The notes beneath the pieces were generated by a model. That model was not told the DNA's origin, searched no databases, and worked only from the letters and a program-made list of their open reading frames with translations. From contig NZ_CAKZKL010000028.1 in assembly GCF_937123735.1 (NCBI RefSeq), positions 248,001 to 312,000 of the forward strand: a stretch of 64,000 bases of DNA. The letters run 5' to 3'. The stretch comes from an uncultured Lentibacter sp. GTDB taxonomy: Bacteria > Pseudomonadota > Alphaproteobacteria > Rhodobacterales > Rhodobacteraceae. A program made the position numbers and the translations under genes. Numbering within the stretch: the stretch's first letter is position 1; every line of letters starts with the position of its first letter. Below, in pieces: positions 1 through 7,812 of this stretch.

Positions 1-1
1 G

Positions 2-139
2 CCGGAAGCCGCGCAGGCGCTTCAGGTTGCGGGCTTCAAAGAGGTCTATGCGCATATCATGAAGGGCACGGGCCACGGGATCGCTCAGGATGGCCTGTCA
101 GTTGCGCTGGCGTTTTTGCGCGACAAGGCTGGCTTTTAA
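2..139 (+). CDS. Alpha/beta hydrolase (phospholipase/carboxylesterase family), C-terminal fragment
   Basis: The window opens inside this gene; only the last 45 codons and the TAA stop at 137-139 are present. The peptide contains GTGHGIAQDGLSVALAFL, which resembles the C-terminus of bacterial carboxylesterases of the YpfH/phospholipase type; the His in GHGI would be the catalytic histidine. The nucleophile serine lies outside the window, so this identification rests on the tail only. A perfect 8-bp hairpin follows 35 bases downstream. The gene reads in the same direction as the GTA cluster. Confidence 0.7.
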   Translation, partial: PEAAQALQVAGFKEVYAHIMKGTGHGIAQDGLSVALAFLRDKAGF

Positions 140-174
140 GGCTCTGAAATAAAACAAAATTAAGACTTTGTTAA

Positions 175-195
175 CCCGAGCGTGCGCCGCTCGGG
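175..195 (+). terminator. Hairpin between carboxylesterase and GTA g1
   Basis: A perfect 8-bp stem, CCCGAGCG and CGCTCGGG, encloses the loop TGCGC. Only a loose T-containing tail follows (caagtctattt), so it may be a weak terminator of the upstream gene or simply a 3' stabilising hairpin. The rest of the 140-310 gap must hold the GTA promoter, but I could not recognise promoter boxes with confidence. Confidence 0.5.
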
Positions 196-310
196 CAAGT
201 CTATTTACGCGCTGTAAGCAGCTCGCTAGCCTTTTGGGGCAGGCAGAATGCTGGGCGCGCTGCGCAGTGTTCATGCCGGGCGGAGGCAGACCACATGAGG
301 CGCATACCCT

Positions 311-700
311 ATGAGCAATTACTCTCCGAACGCTGCGGGCCCGAGTCTGGATCAGAGCTTGGATCAGAGCTTGGGCCAAAGCTTGAGCCAGTCTGTTGCG
401 GCCCTTGTTCTCGAACTGACACGCATGAAACACGATCTGACGGCGCTGCGCGCGCGCATGGTGGGGCCGGCGACAAGCCTTCAGCCCCGCGAGGCGCTCT
501 TTTCTCTGGAAGAGATTGCGCAATGGATCGGGATCGCCCTGGAAATGGAGCAAACCTATGACAAGCATACCCGCAGAACATCTGTCGACAGCCGAGCCCG
601 CGCGCTCGACCTTGACGCCGCGCGCCTTAGCATCGGCGGCAAGCTGGATCGTCTCCGAGCCGCCCAGCGTGCAGAGCGCCTTCCTGAATGCGCTGACTGA
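311..700 (+). CDS. GTA g1 homologue, putative small terminase subunit (TerS-like)
   Basis: A 129-residue protein in the position of GTA g1, directly before the large terminase. The N-terminal third is low complexity (SLDQSLDQSLGQSLSQS), encoded by imperfect 12-bp tandem units. The remainder is helical and charged (MKHDLTALRARM, then a C-terminal GGKLDRLRAAQ segment). In Rhodobacter capsulatus g1 is reported to be the TerS-like DNA-recognition subunit; the family is poorly conserved, so position carries most of the weight here. A GAGG motif lies 10 bases before the ATG. Its 3' part overlaps the 5' part of g2 in another frame. Confidence 0.6.
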   Translation: MSNYSPNAAGPSLDQSLDQSLGQSLSQSVAALVLELTRMKHDLTALRARMVGPATSLQPREALFSLEEIAQWIGIALEMEQTYDKHTRRTSVDSRARALDLDAARLSIGGKLDRLRAAQRAERLPECAD

Positions 701-1970
701 AGACGAGCTGCTCGCCCTGCCTTTTCTGTTTTCGTTTTGGGCCATGCCGCACCAGCTTGCACCGGAGGGGGATTGGACCCGCTGGGTGATTATGGGCGGG
801 CGCGGTGCGGGAAAGACCCGTGCGGGGGCGGAGTGGGTGCGCAGCCTTGTGGAAGGGGCCGGGCCGCAGGACGCTGGGCGTTGCCGCCGCATTGCGCTGG
901 TGGGTGAGACCGTGGCGCAGGTGCGCGAGGTCATGGTGTTTGGCGAGAGCGGGCTGCTGGCCTGCTCGCCGCCGGACCGCCGCCCCGAATGGCAAGCGAG
1001 CCGCCGCCAGCTCTTGTGGCCCAACGGCGCTGTGGCGCAGGTGTTTTCGGCCCATGACCCCGAGGCCTTGCGGGGGCCACAGTTTGATGCGGCGTGGGTT
1101 GATGAGCTGGCCAAGTGGAAAAAGGCCCGCGAGACTTGGGATATGCTCCAGTTTGGCTTGCGCTTGGGGGCGCATCCGCAGGTCTGCATCACCACGACGC
1201 CGCGCAACATCGGGCTGCTCAAGGAGCTGCTGGAAGCGGATGGCACGGTGGTGACGCAGGCTGCGACAGAAGCCAATAAAGCCAATCTTGCCAAGAGCTT
1301 CCTGGACGCTGTTCAAGCGCGATATGCGGGCACGCGGCTGGGCCGGCAAGAGCTTGACGGGGTGCTGCTCGAGGAGACCGAGGGCGCGCTTTGGACCCCG
1401 GCGCGCCTTGAGGCGGCCCGCTTGCGCGAGATGCCCCAGATGAGCCGGATCGTGGTGGCGGTGGACCCGCCGGTCAGCGGCACGGCCCGCTCGGACGCCT
1501 GTGGCATTGTCGTCGCCGGTGTCGTGGCCGAGGGGCCGGTGCAGGACTGGCGCGCCTATGTGCTGGAAGACGCCAGCGTGGAGGGCGCCAGTCCGATGGG
1601 CTGGGCGGAGGCGGCGGTGGCGGCGATGCACCGCTGGGGCGCGGAGCGCATGGTGGCCGAGGTCAACCAGGGCGGCGACCTCGTGGAGCAGGTGATCCGG
1701 CAGGTGGACCCGTTGATTTCCTTGCGCAAAGTCCATGCCTCCAAGGGCAAGAGCGCCCGGGCAGAGCCGATCGCGGCGCTGTATGAGCAGGGGCGCGTGC
1801 ATCACTTCACCGGGCTTGCCAAGCTGGAAGACGAGATGTGCCAGCTCACGCTGCACGGCTTTCACGGCAAGGGCAGCCCCGACCGCACAGATGCGCTTGT
1901 CTGGGCGTTGTGGGAGCTGATGATTCTGCCGGCCAAAGCCCGTCTGAACCCGCAGGTGCGCACGCTCTAG
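558..1970 (+). CDS. GTA g2, terminase large subunit
   Basis: Packaging motor of the GTA particle: an ATPase that pumps host DNA into the head plus a nuclease that cuts it. Counting from 558, the Walker A motif GGRGAGKT is at residues 80-87. A Walker B-like segment (FDAAWVDELAKW) follows near 180, and an RNase H-like nuclease start (VVAVDPPVSG) near residue 300. The 470-residue length fits the family. The start is uncertain: ATG 558 is chosen because family similarity (SWIVSEPPSVQ onward) begins upstream of the GTG at 669, and a TTG at 612 is also possible. The N-terminus overlaps g1 by up to 143 bases. Confidence 0.93.
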   Translation: MTSIPAEHLSTAEPARSTLTPRALASAASWIVSEPPSVQSAFLNALTEDELLALPFLFSFWAMPHQLAPEGDWTRWVIMGGRGAGKTRAGAEWVRSLVEGAGPQDAGRCRRIALVGETVAQVREVMVFGESGLLACSPPDRRPEWQASRRQLLWPNGAVAQVFSAHDPEALRGPQFDAAWVDELAKWKKARETWDMLQFGLRLGAHPQVCITTTPRNIGLLKELLEADGTVVTQAATEANKANLAKSFLDAVQARYAGTRLGRQELDGVLLEETEGALWTPARLEAARLREMPQMSRIVVAVDPPVSGTARSDACGIVVAGVVAEGPVQDWRAYVLEDASVEGASPMGWAEAAVAAMHRWGAERMVAEVNQGGDLVEQVIRQVDPLISLRKVHASKGKSARAEPIAALYEQGRVHHFTGLAKLEDEMCQLTLHGFHGKGSPDRTDALVWALWELMILPAKARLNPQVRTL

Positions 1971-2082
1971 TTAAGAGTTCTTAAACTTTTCACCTCATCT
2001 TCCTGTCAAAGCTTCACGGCGGGTTTCACATAAGCTTTGCCGCGTAACACACAGGTTTGATTTTATAAATCGGGAGTAAGAC
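1971..2082 (+). promoter_or_regulatory. AT-rich gap with inverted repeats between g2 and g3
   Basis: One of the two longest gaps inside the GTA cluster (112 bases) and the more AT-rich. It holds a 14-bp perfect palindrome TTAAGAGTTCTTAA at 1971-1984, directly after the g2 stop, and an inverted pair CAAAGCTT (2007-2014) / AAGCTTTG (2032-2039). It ends with a clear ribosome binding site (GGGAGTAAG) for the portal gene. A weak terminator, a processing site or an internal promoter are all possible; I cannot choose among them. Confidence 0.4.
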
Positions 2083-3267
2083 ATGGCCGTATTTGATTTT
2101 TTTCGCAAGCCCCAGCCTGAGGCGCTCCAGCAGAAGGCCAGCGCTGCGGCCTCTGTGATCGGCTGGCATGGCAGCGGCCGTGTGGCCTGGAGCCCACGCG
2201 ACACAGGGAGCCTCACGCGGATCGGCTTCACGGGCAACCCTGTCGGGTTTCGCTGTGTGAAGATGATTGCCGAGGCGGCATCTGCGCTGCCGGTTGTGTT
2301 GCAGGACTTTCAGCGCCGCTATGAAGAACACCCCGTGCTCGCGCTGTTGCGCAAGCCCAATTTTGCACAGGGGCGTGCGGAGCTTTTGGAGGCGCTTTAC
2401 GGCCAGCTCCTGCTCACCGGCAACGCCTATCTGGAAGCGGCGGGCGGGGACGGCGGTTTGCCCTCTGAGTTGCATGTGCTGCGCAGCGACCGGATGAGCC
2501 TTGTGCCCGGGCGCGACGGCTGGCCTGTGGCCTATGATTACACCGTGGGCGGCAAGACGCACCGTTTCCAGATCAGCCAGGGCGCACCGGCGATCTGCCA
2601 CATCCGCAATTTCCATCCGCAGGATGACCATTATGGCTTTTCGCCCATGCAGGCGGCGGCGCAGGCGGTGGATGTGCACAATTCGGCCTCGCGCTGGACA
2701 AAGGCGCTGCTGGACAATGCCGCACGGCCTTCGGGGGCGATTGTTTACCGTGGGGCCGACGGGCAGAGCGGGTTGAGTGCCGACCAATACGACCGCCTCG
2801 TCAGTGAGATGGAGGCGAACTACCAAGGCGCGCGCAATGCGGGGCGGCCGATGTTGCTGGAGGGCGGGCTTGATTGGAAGCCCATGGGCTTTTCGCCCTC
2901 TGACATGGAATTTCAGAAAACAAAGGAGGCGGCGGCGCGCGAGATTGCGCTGGCCTATGGGGTGCCGCCGATGCTGCTCGGCATTCAAGGGGATGCGACC
3001 TATGCCAACTATCAGGAAGCCAACCGCGCCTTTTATCGCCTCACGGTCTTGCCGCTGGCGGCCCGGGTGACAGCCAAGCTGGCGGATTGGCTGGGGGCTT
3101 TGGGCGCTGAGGGGTTTGAGCTCAAGCCGGATCTCGATCAGGTGCCCGCACTTGCCGCGGAGCGCGATGCCCAATGGGCGCGGGTGAGCGGGGCGGATTT
3201 TCTGAGCGAGGCCGAGAAGCGACGGCTTTTGGGGCTGCCCGCTTTGGGGGAGGACACCGATGAGTGA
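2083..3267 (+). CDS. GTA g3, HK97-family portal protein
   Basis: The portal is the dodecameric ring at one vertex of the capsid through which DNA enters and leaves, and it docks the terminase. The 394-residue length and segments such as NPVGFRCVKMIAEA, GNAYLEAAG, FSPMQAAAQAV and LAYGVPPMLLGIQGDATYANYQEA are characteristic of phage HK97-type portals. The start at 2083 has a strong GGGAG ribosome binding site 9 bases upstream. The last 8 bases overlap g3.5, consistent with translational coupling. Confidence 0.95.
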   Translation: MAVFDFFRKPQPEALQQKASAAASVIGWHGSGRVAWSPRDTGSLTRIGFTGNPVGFRCVKMIAEAASALPVVLQDFQRRYEEHPVLALLRKPNFAQGRAELLEALYGQLLLTGNAYLEAAGGDGGLPSELHVLRSDRMSLVPGRDGWPVAYDYTVGGKTHRFQISQGAPAICHIRNFHPQDDHYGFSPMQAAAQAVDVHNSASRWTKALLDNAARPSGAIVYRGADGQSGLSADQYDRLVSEMEANYQGARNAGRPMLLEGGLDWKPMGFSPSDMEFQKTKEAAAREIALAYGVPPMLLGIQGDATYANYQEANRAFYRLTVLPLAARVTAKLADWLGALGAEGFELKPDLDQVPALAAERDAQWARVSGADFLSEAEKRRLLGLPALGEDTDE

Positions 3268-3562
3268 TCTTGGCCCGCAAGAGGCTGTTCTTGAGGCAAT
3301 GCTGCCCTATGAGGGCTACCGCGCCATGCTGCGCCATATCGAGAAGCGGCTCACTTCGCTCGAGCTCAGCGTTGCGGCGATGGAGACAGAGCGCGCGGTG
3401 AGTGAAGAAAAGCGCAAGTTCATGGTGGCACGGTTCAACCAGATCGACACCCGGCTTGACAAGATCGACGGTCATATCGCGCGGCTTGTCTGGCTGATCA
3501 TCGCAGCCATTCTGGGCGGGTTCATGTCGTTTGTCATGCAAGGCCCCCTCATGCCCGGCTGA
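3260..3562 (+). CDS. GTA g3.5, small membrane-anchored protein of unknown role
   Basis: A 100-residue protein between portal and protease. Residues about 20-72 are charged and heptad-like (IEKRLTSLELSVAAMETERAV, then FNQIDTRLDKIDGHIARL), suggesting a coiled coil. One hydrophobic segment near residues 75-95 (VWLIIAAILGGFMSFVM) looks like a C-terminal membrane anchor. It occupies the place of RcGTA orf g3.5. The function is unknown; an anchored coiled coil could act in assembly or at the membrane, but nothing in the sequence proves this. Confidence 0.8.
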   Translation: MSDLGPQEAVLEAMLPYEGYRAMLRHIEKRLTSLELSVAAMETERAVSEEKRKFMVARFNQIDTRLDKIDGHIARLVWLIIAAILGGFMSFVMQGPLMPG

Positions 3563-3583
3563 GGGCGCAATTAGGAGAGAGTA

Positions 3584-4138
3584 ATGAGTTATCAAACTGA
3601 GATTGAGCGCAAATTCTGCCGGCTTGGCGAGCAGATCACCGTGACGGAGGGGCGCTGTATCGAAGGCTATGCGAGCCTGTTTGGCACCTGTGACCAGGGC
3701 GGGGATGTTGTGGCCAAGGGCGCGTATGGCGCGAGCCTAAAGGCGCTGGCCGCAGAGGGGCGGCGCGTGAAAATGCTTTGGCAGCATGACCCGGCCCAGC
3801 CGATCGGGATCTGGGACGAGGTGCGCGAAGACGCCCGCGGGCTCTTTGTAAAGGGCCGCTTGCTGGACAGCACCCAGAAGGGCCGCGAGGCGGCGGCGCT
3901 CATCGAGGCGGGGGCGATTGACGGGCTCTCTATCGGATACCGCACCAAAAAGGCGGGCAAGACAGACAAGGGCCAGCGGCTCTTGACGGAACTGGAGCTT
4001 TGGGAGGTGTCGCTTGTGACCTTCCCGATGTTGCCCAGTGCGCGGGTTGCAGCCAAGGGCGAGCGCCTTGAGGCCGTGGCCCTGCGCAATATGGCGGCGG
4101 CCATCAGGGATGCGCGCCAGGAGCTGGCGCAAGACTGA
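3584..4138 (+). CDS. GTA g4, HK97-family prohead protease
   Basis: Serine protease (Caudovirus prohead protease family) that trims the capsid protein during head maturation. Candidate catalytic residues are the His in MLWQHDPAQPIG and the Ser in DGLSIGYR, both in family-typical context; the segment GYASLFGTCDQGGDVV is also typical. The 184-residue length is normal. A GGAGAG ribosome binding site precedes the ATG. It lies immediately upstream of its presumed substrate, the major capsid protein. Confidence 0.95.
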   Translation: MSYQTEIERKFCRLGEQITVTEGRCIEGYASLFGTCDQGGDVVAKGAYGASLKALAAEGRRVKMLWQHDPAQPIGIWDEVREDARGLFVKGRLLDSTQKGREAAALIEAGAIDGLSIGYRTKKAGKTDKGQRLLTELELWEVSLVTFPMLPSARVAAKGERLEAVALRNMAAAIRDARQELAQD

Positions 4139-4172
4139 CGCGCTGAAACAGTAACCAGAAAGGAAACTCTGC

Positions 4173-5366
4173 ATGAGTGACACCCAGTTTGAAACTCGGG
4201 CGAAGGCTCGGGGCGGGGAAGCTGTGTCTTCCGCACCTGAAACGAAATCGGCAGCTGATGATTTCATGAGCGAATTCAACGGCTTTCAAAGCGACATTGT
4301 GAAGCGACTTAAACAACAGGAAGAGCGACTGACCATGCTTGATCGGAAAACACAAACCCACAAACGCCCTCACCTTGCCCGCGCGGCAGAGCTTGAGGCG
4401 CCTCACCAGAAGGCCTTTAACGCCTATTTGCGCTCCGGCGATGATGACGGGTTGCGCGGCCTTGAGCTGGAGGGCAAGGCGATGTCTTCGGCTGTTGCGG
4501 CAGATGGCGGCTACCTTGTTGACCCTGAGACCAGCGAGAGCATCCGCTCGGTTCTGGAGAGCACCTCGTCGATCCGCGCGGTGGCCAATGTGGTGCAGGT
4601 CGAGGCGACAAGCTTTGATGTGCTTGTCGACCACTCCGATGTGGGCGCGGGCTGGGCGACAGAGACCGACCCGACCAGTGAGACAGGCACGCCGCAGATC
4701 GACCGGATCACCATCCCGCTGCACGAGCTTTCGGCCCTGCCCAAGGCGAGCCAGCGTCTGCTGGATGACAGTGCCTTTGACATTGAGGGCTGGCTTGCGG
4801 GCCGTATTGCCAACAAGTTTGCCCGCTCTGAAGCGGCGGCTTTCATCAACGGCAACGGTGTGGACAAGCCCACGGGGATGCTGACGCACCCCACGGTGGA
4901 CAACGACAGCTGGAGCTGGGGCAACATCGGCTATGTGCCCACGGGTGTTGCGGGGGATTTTGACGGCGGCGAAGCTGTGATTGACCTCGTTTATGCGCTG
5001 GGCGCGCAATACCGCGCCAATGCGAGCTTCGTGATGAACTCCAAGACGGCCGGCGCCGTGCGCAAGCTCAAGGATGCGGATGGCCGCTTTTTGTGGTCAG
5101 ACGGTCTGGCGGCGGGCGAGCCTGCGCGCCTTCTCGGTTATCCTGTGCTGATTGCCGAGGATATGCCCGATGTGGCCGCAGACGCGATGGCGATTGCCTT
5201 TGGCGATTTCAACGCCGGCTATACGGTGGCCGAGCGCCCCGATTTGCGGGTGCTGCGTGACCCCTTCAGCGCCAAGCCGCATGTTCTGTTTTATGCAACC
5301 AAACGTGTGGGCGGCGATGTGAGCGATTTTGCAGCGATCAAGCTGCTGAAATTCGCCACCTCGTGA
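4173..5366 (+). CDS. GTA g5, HK97-fold major capsid protein
   Basis: Structural protein of the head. The N-terminal ~100 residues are charged and partly coiled (FNGFQSDIVKRLKQQEERL), like the delta scaffolding domain removed by the g4 protease. The mature HK97-fold part starts near the segment ALRSGDD/AVAADGGYLVDPETS. Typical motifs include ELSALPKASQRLLDDSAFD, FINGNGVDKPTGML and LLGYPVLIAEDMP. At 397 residues it matches the RcGTA capsid. A GGAAA ribosome binding site precedes the start, and a perfect GC-rich hairpin follows the stop. Confidence 0.96.
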   Translation: MSDTQFETRAKARGGEAVSSAPETKSAADDFMSEFNGFQSDIVKRLKQQEERLTMLDRKTQTHKRPHLARAAELEAPHQKAFNAYLRSGDDDGLRGLELEGKAMSSAVAADGGYLVDPETSESIRSVLESTSSIRAVANVVQVEATSFDVLVDHSDVGAGWATETDPTSETGTPQIDRITIPLHELSALPKASQRLLDDSAFDIEGWLAGRIANKFARSEAAAFINGNGVDKPTGMLTHPTVDNDSWSWGNIGYVPTGVAGDFDGGEAVIDLVYALGAQYRANASFVMNSKTAGAVRKLKDADGRFLWSDGLAAGEPARLLGYPVLIAEDMPDVAADAMAIAFGDFNAGYTVAERPDLRVLRDPFSAKPHVLFYATKRVGGDVSDFAAIKLLKFATS

Positions 5367-5377
5367 GGCTGAAGGAC

Positions 5378-5400
5378 GGGGGCGGGCCGACCGCCCCCGA
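5378..5400 (+). other. Perfect GC-rich hairpin downstream of the capsid gene
   Basis: CGGGGGCGG (5378-5386) and CCGCCCCCG (5392-5400) form a 9-bp stem closed by the loop GCCGA. It lies 11 bases after the g5 stop in the 135-base gap before g6. No T-run follows, so it is unlikely to be an efficient intrinsic terminator. A 3' stabiliser or partial attenuator that raises capsid yield relative to downstream tail genes is my inference. Confidence 0.6.
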
Positions 5401-5501
5401 CTGCGCGCGGCACAGCACAGCCTTTTGCCAAGCTTTGTCCCCTCCGCCTTGGCAGGTGGGGTGCCGCGCGCTCCCTGGAGGCGCAATTTTGGAGAGACTC
5501 C

Positions 5502-6101
5502 ATGATGTTAACTGAAGAAACCGCAGTGCCCACCGCGGCCTTGCCCGTGGACGCCTTCAAAGCGCATTTGCGCCTGGGCACGGGCTTTGCCGAGGACACA
5601 TTGCAAGAGCCTGTGTTGGCCAGCTTTCTGCGTGCCGCCATCGCGGCCATCGAAGCGCGCACCGGCAAGATTTTGATTGAGCGCGATTTTTCCTGGCTGC
5701 TCAACGGCTGGCGTGACGACACCGGGCAAGCGCTGCCTGTCGCCCCTGTGACCGCGCTGAGCGAGGTTGTGTTTATCAACCGCAGCGGGGCTGAAACGCC
5801 ACTGGCGGCACATTTTTACCGGCTGGCCGAAGATATGCAGCGCCCCAAACTCACGCCTGTGGCGGGAGTGCTGCCGGCTGTGCCCACGGGCGGCGCTGTG
5901 CGGATCGGTTTTCGCGCGGGCTATGGCCCGAGCTGGGAGGATTTGCCCGCAGATCTTGCGCAGGCGGTGTTGCTGCTGGCGGCCTATTATTACGAATACC
6001 GCAATGAAACCAGCGTCGGCGAGGGCTATATGCCCTTCGGTGTGAGCTCGCTGATCGAGCGTTACCGCACCGTGCGGCTGTTTGCGGGGGCAGGGCAATG
6101 A
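5502..6101 (+). CDS. GTA g6, head-tail connector (gp6-like)
   Basis: A 199-residue protein of the phage gp6-like / GTA connector family, which forms a ring under the portal. Segments AHLRLGTGFAEDTLQEP, AAIAAIEARTGKIL and YYYEYRNETSVGEG are typical, the last near the C-terminus where these adaptors carry helical contacts. It overlaps g7 by four bases (ATGA). The gap upstream contains the post-capsid hairpin and a GGAG ribosome binding site. Confidence 0.9.
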   Translation: MMLTEETAVPTAALPVDAFKAHLRLGTGFAEDTLQEPVLASFLRAAIAAIEARTGKILIERDFSWLLNGWRDDTGQALPVAPVTALSEVVFINRSGAETPLAAHFYRLAEDMQRPKLTPVAGVLPAVPTGGAVRIGFRAGYGPSWEDLPADLAQAVLLLAAYYYEYRNETSVGEGYMPFGVSSLIERYRTVRLFAGAGQ

Positions 6102-6436
6102 GCGTGCCCCGGTTGAACCGCCAGCTTGTGCTTCAAAACCCTGTGCGTATGCCCGATGGCGCGGGCGGTTTTACCATCAGCTGGCAGCCTTTGGGCACGC
6201 TTTGGGCCGAGGTGAGCGCACGCACGGGGCGTGAGACACAGGGCGAGGCCGTGCCGCTTTCCAGCGTGGCTTACAAGATCCGCCTGCGTGCCAGCCCGAT
6301 TGGCCATGAGATGCGCCCCAAGCCGGAGCAGCGCTTTGTGGAAGGCAGCCGCGTGTTTCGCATTGAGGCCGTGGTGGAGGATGATCTGACGGGGCGGTTT
6401 CTGACCTGTCTGGCTCAAGAGGAGGTTGTGGCATGA
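6098..6436 (+). CDS. GTA g7, head-tail adaptor (head closure) protein
   Basis: A 112-residue protein of the phage head-tail joining family, small and beta-rich. LNRQLVLQNPVRMPDGAGG at the N-terminus is typical of this group, as is the following WAEVSARTGRE segment. It sits between connector and tail terminator and overlaps both neighbours by four bases, which points to coupled translation of stoichiometric ring components. Confidence 0.9.
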   Translation: MSVPRLNRQLVLQNPVRMPDGAGGFTISWQPLGTLWAEVSARTGRETQGEAVPLSSVAYKIRLRASPIGHEMRPKPEQRFVEGSRVFRIEAVVEDDLTGRFLTCLAQEEVVA

Positions 6437-6846
6437 GCTACGGTGTATCTTCCGCCCTTCAGGCGGCGGTCTATCAGGCGCTGATTTCAGACGCGGACCT
6501 GGCCGCGCTTGTGGGCACGGCGATTTATGATGCGCTCCCCTCGGGCAGCCTGCCGGCCACCTATGTGGCTTTGGGCCCTGAAAATGTGCTCGACAGCTCG
6601 GACAAGAGCGGGGCGGGCGCTTTGCATCTCTTCACCGTTTCGGTGGTGACGGACAGTGCGGGCTTTCAGGCGGCCAAGGATGTGGCGGGGCGGGTGAGCG
6701 ATGTGCTTGTGGATGCACCTTTGGTGCTGGCCCGTGGCAGCCTCATTTACCTCGGATTTGACCGTGCCAGCGCCACCCGCGAGGGCACAGGCGCGACGCG
6801 GCGGATTGATCTGCGCTTTCGCGCTGGCGTGCAAGACGACGACTAA
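6433..6846 (+). CDS. GTA g8, tail terminator protein (DUF3168)
   Basis: A 137-residue DUF3168 protein. Members form the ring that ends the tail tube and joins it to the head. Family-typical features are the N-terminal ALQAAVYQALISDADLAALVG, the YVALGPE strand and the closing beta strands ending in RRIDLRFRA. Its place between g7 and the major tail protein agrees with that role. Confidence 0.88.
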   Translation: MSYGVSSALQAAVYQALISDADLAALVGTAIYDALPSGSLPATYVALGPENVLDSSDKSGAGALHLFTVSVVTDSAGFQAAKDVAGRVSDVLVDAPLVLARGSLIYLGFDRASATREGTGATRRIDLRFRAGVQDDD

Positions 6847-6873
6847 ACAACAGACAACATTGGAGATTTTCCC

Positions 6874-7290
6874 ATGACGGCACAGAACGGCAAAGAACTT
6901 CTGATCAAGATCGACCTGACGGGCGACGGCCAGTTTGAAACCATCGCGGGGCTGCGCGCCACGCGACTGAGCTTCAATGCGCAAAGCGTGGATGTGACCA
7001 GCCTTGAGAGCGCCGGGGGTTGGCGCGAAATTCTCGGCGGCGCGGGGGTGAAATCGGCCTCCCTCTCGGGGTCGGGCGTGTTCAAGGATGCGGCGAGCGA
7101 TGAGCGCGCGCGCCAGATTTTCTTTGATGGCGAGACACCTGATTTTCAGGTGATCATCCCGGATTTCGGCAGGATCGAAGGCGCGTTTCAGCTGGCGTCC
7201 ATCGAGTATTCGGGCAGCTACAACGGCGAGGCAACCTATGAGCTTTCGCTGGCCTCCGCCGGCCAGCTCAGCTTTGTGGCTGCCCTGTGA
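6874..7290 (+). CDS. GTA g9, major tail (tube) protein, TP901-1 family
   Basis: A 138-residue tail tube subunit. The sequence shows the TP901-1/GTA pattern: MTAQNGKELLIKIDL, a central VDVTSLESAGGWREIL and a C-terminal strand set SIEYSGSYNGEATYELSLASAG. A GGAG ribosome binding site precedes the ATG at 6874. The last four bases overlap the g10 start. Confidence 0.93.
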   Translation: MTAQNGKELLIKIDLTGDGQFETIAGLRATRLSFNAQSVDVTSLESAGGWREILGGAGVKSASLSGSGVFKDAASDERARQIFFDGETPDFQVIIPDFGRIEGAFQLASIEYSGSYNGEATYELSLASAGQLSFVAAL

Positions 7291-7622
7291 TGGGCAACCC
7301 CTTTGCCTCTGAGGTGGCGCTTGTCATGGATGGCGAGCGCCGCGTGCTCAAGCTCACGCTCGGCGCGCTGGCCGAGCTTGAGACGGCCATGGGCGAAGAC
7401 ACGCTTGTCGCGCTTGTGGGCCGCTTTGAGGCGGGCAGTTTTTCCAGCCGTGATGTCATGAAGCTGATCGTGGCAGGCTTGCGCGGCGGCGGCTGGCAGG
7501 GGCGCGCCGAGGACTTGCTGCACGCCGAGATCGCCGGTGGGCCGATGGCCGCGGCGCGGGCGGCGGCGCTTTTGCTGGCGCGCGCCTTCATGCTGCCCGA
7601 GGGGGCGGACAATGCGCTTTGA
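7287..7622 (+). CDS. GTA g10, tail assembly chaperone (GTA-gp10 family)
   Basis: A 111-residue protein with the GTA-gp10 pattern: VALVMDGERRVLKLTLGALAELE at the start, then GRFEAGSFSSRDVMKLIVAGLRGGG. In siphophages two genes between the tube and tape measure genes encode tail chaperones; in GTAs these are two separate ORFs, this being the first. It overlaps the next gene by 11 bases. Confidence 0.9.
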   Translation: MMGNPFASEVALVMDGERRVLKLTLGALAELETAMGEDTLVALVGRFEAGSFSSRDVMKLIVAGLRGGGWQGRAEDLLHAEIAGGPMAAARAAALLLARAFMLPEGADNAL

Positions 7623-7812
7623 CTGGGCCGAACTGCTCCGGCTGGGGCTGACCCGGCTGGGCCTGAGGCCAGCGGAGTTCTGGGCGCTGACGCCTGTGGA
7701 GCTGATGCTGCTGCTCGGGCCACAAGCGGGCTTGCGCCCGATGGATACAACCGGGCTTCAGGCGCTGCTTGAGGCTTATCCCGACATGAAAAACGAGGCC
7801 AAAGATGAGTGA
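7612..7812 (+). CDS. Second GTA tail assembly chaperone (rcc01693-like)
   Basis: A 66-residue protein that begins inside g10 at ATG 7612. The segment FDWAELLRLGLTRLGLRPAEFWALTPVEL is the hallmark of the small phage tail assembly chaperone family that follows gp10 in GTA clusters. With g10 it probably coats the tape measure protein until the tube polymerises. It overlaps the tape measure gene by eight bases. Confidence 0.88.
   Translation: MRFDWAELLRLGLTRLGLRPAEFWALTPVELMLLLGPQAGLRPMDTTGLQALLEAYPDMKNEAKDE

Noticed and set aside
295..561. Alternative reading frame start for g1 at 295
   Set aside because: It gives a Cys/Arg-rich protein with no resemblance to anything in the cluster, while the frame from 311 is helical and ends in a segment fitting the small terminase position.
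627..1865. Long antisense frame (412 codons) across the terminase gene
   Set aside because: It is fully antisense to a conserved gene and has no family-like motif; such long shadow frames are expected in GC-rich DNA with biased third positions. The same holds for minus frames at 11621-12844 and 13112-14440 and the plus frame at 23233-24492.
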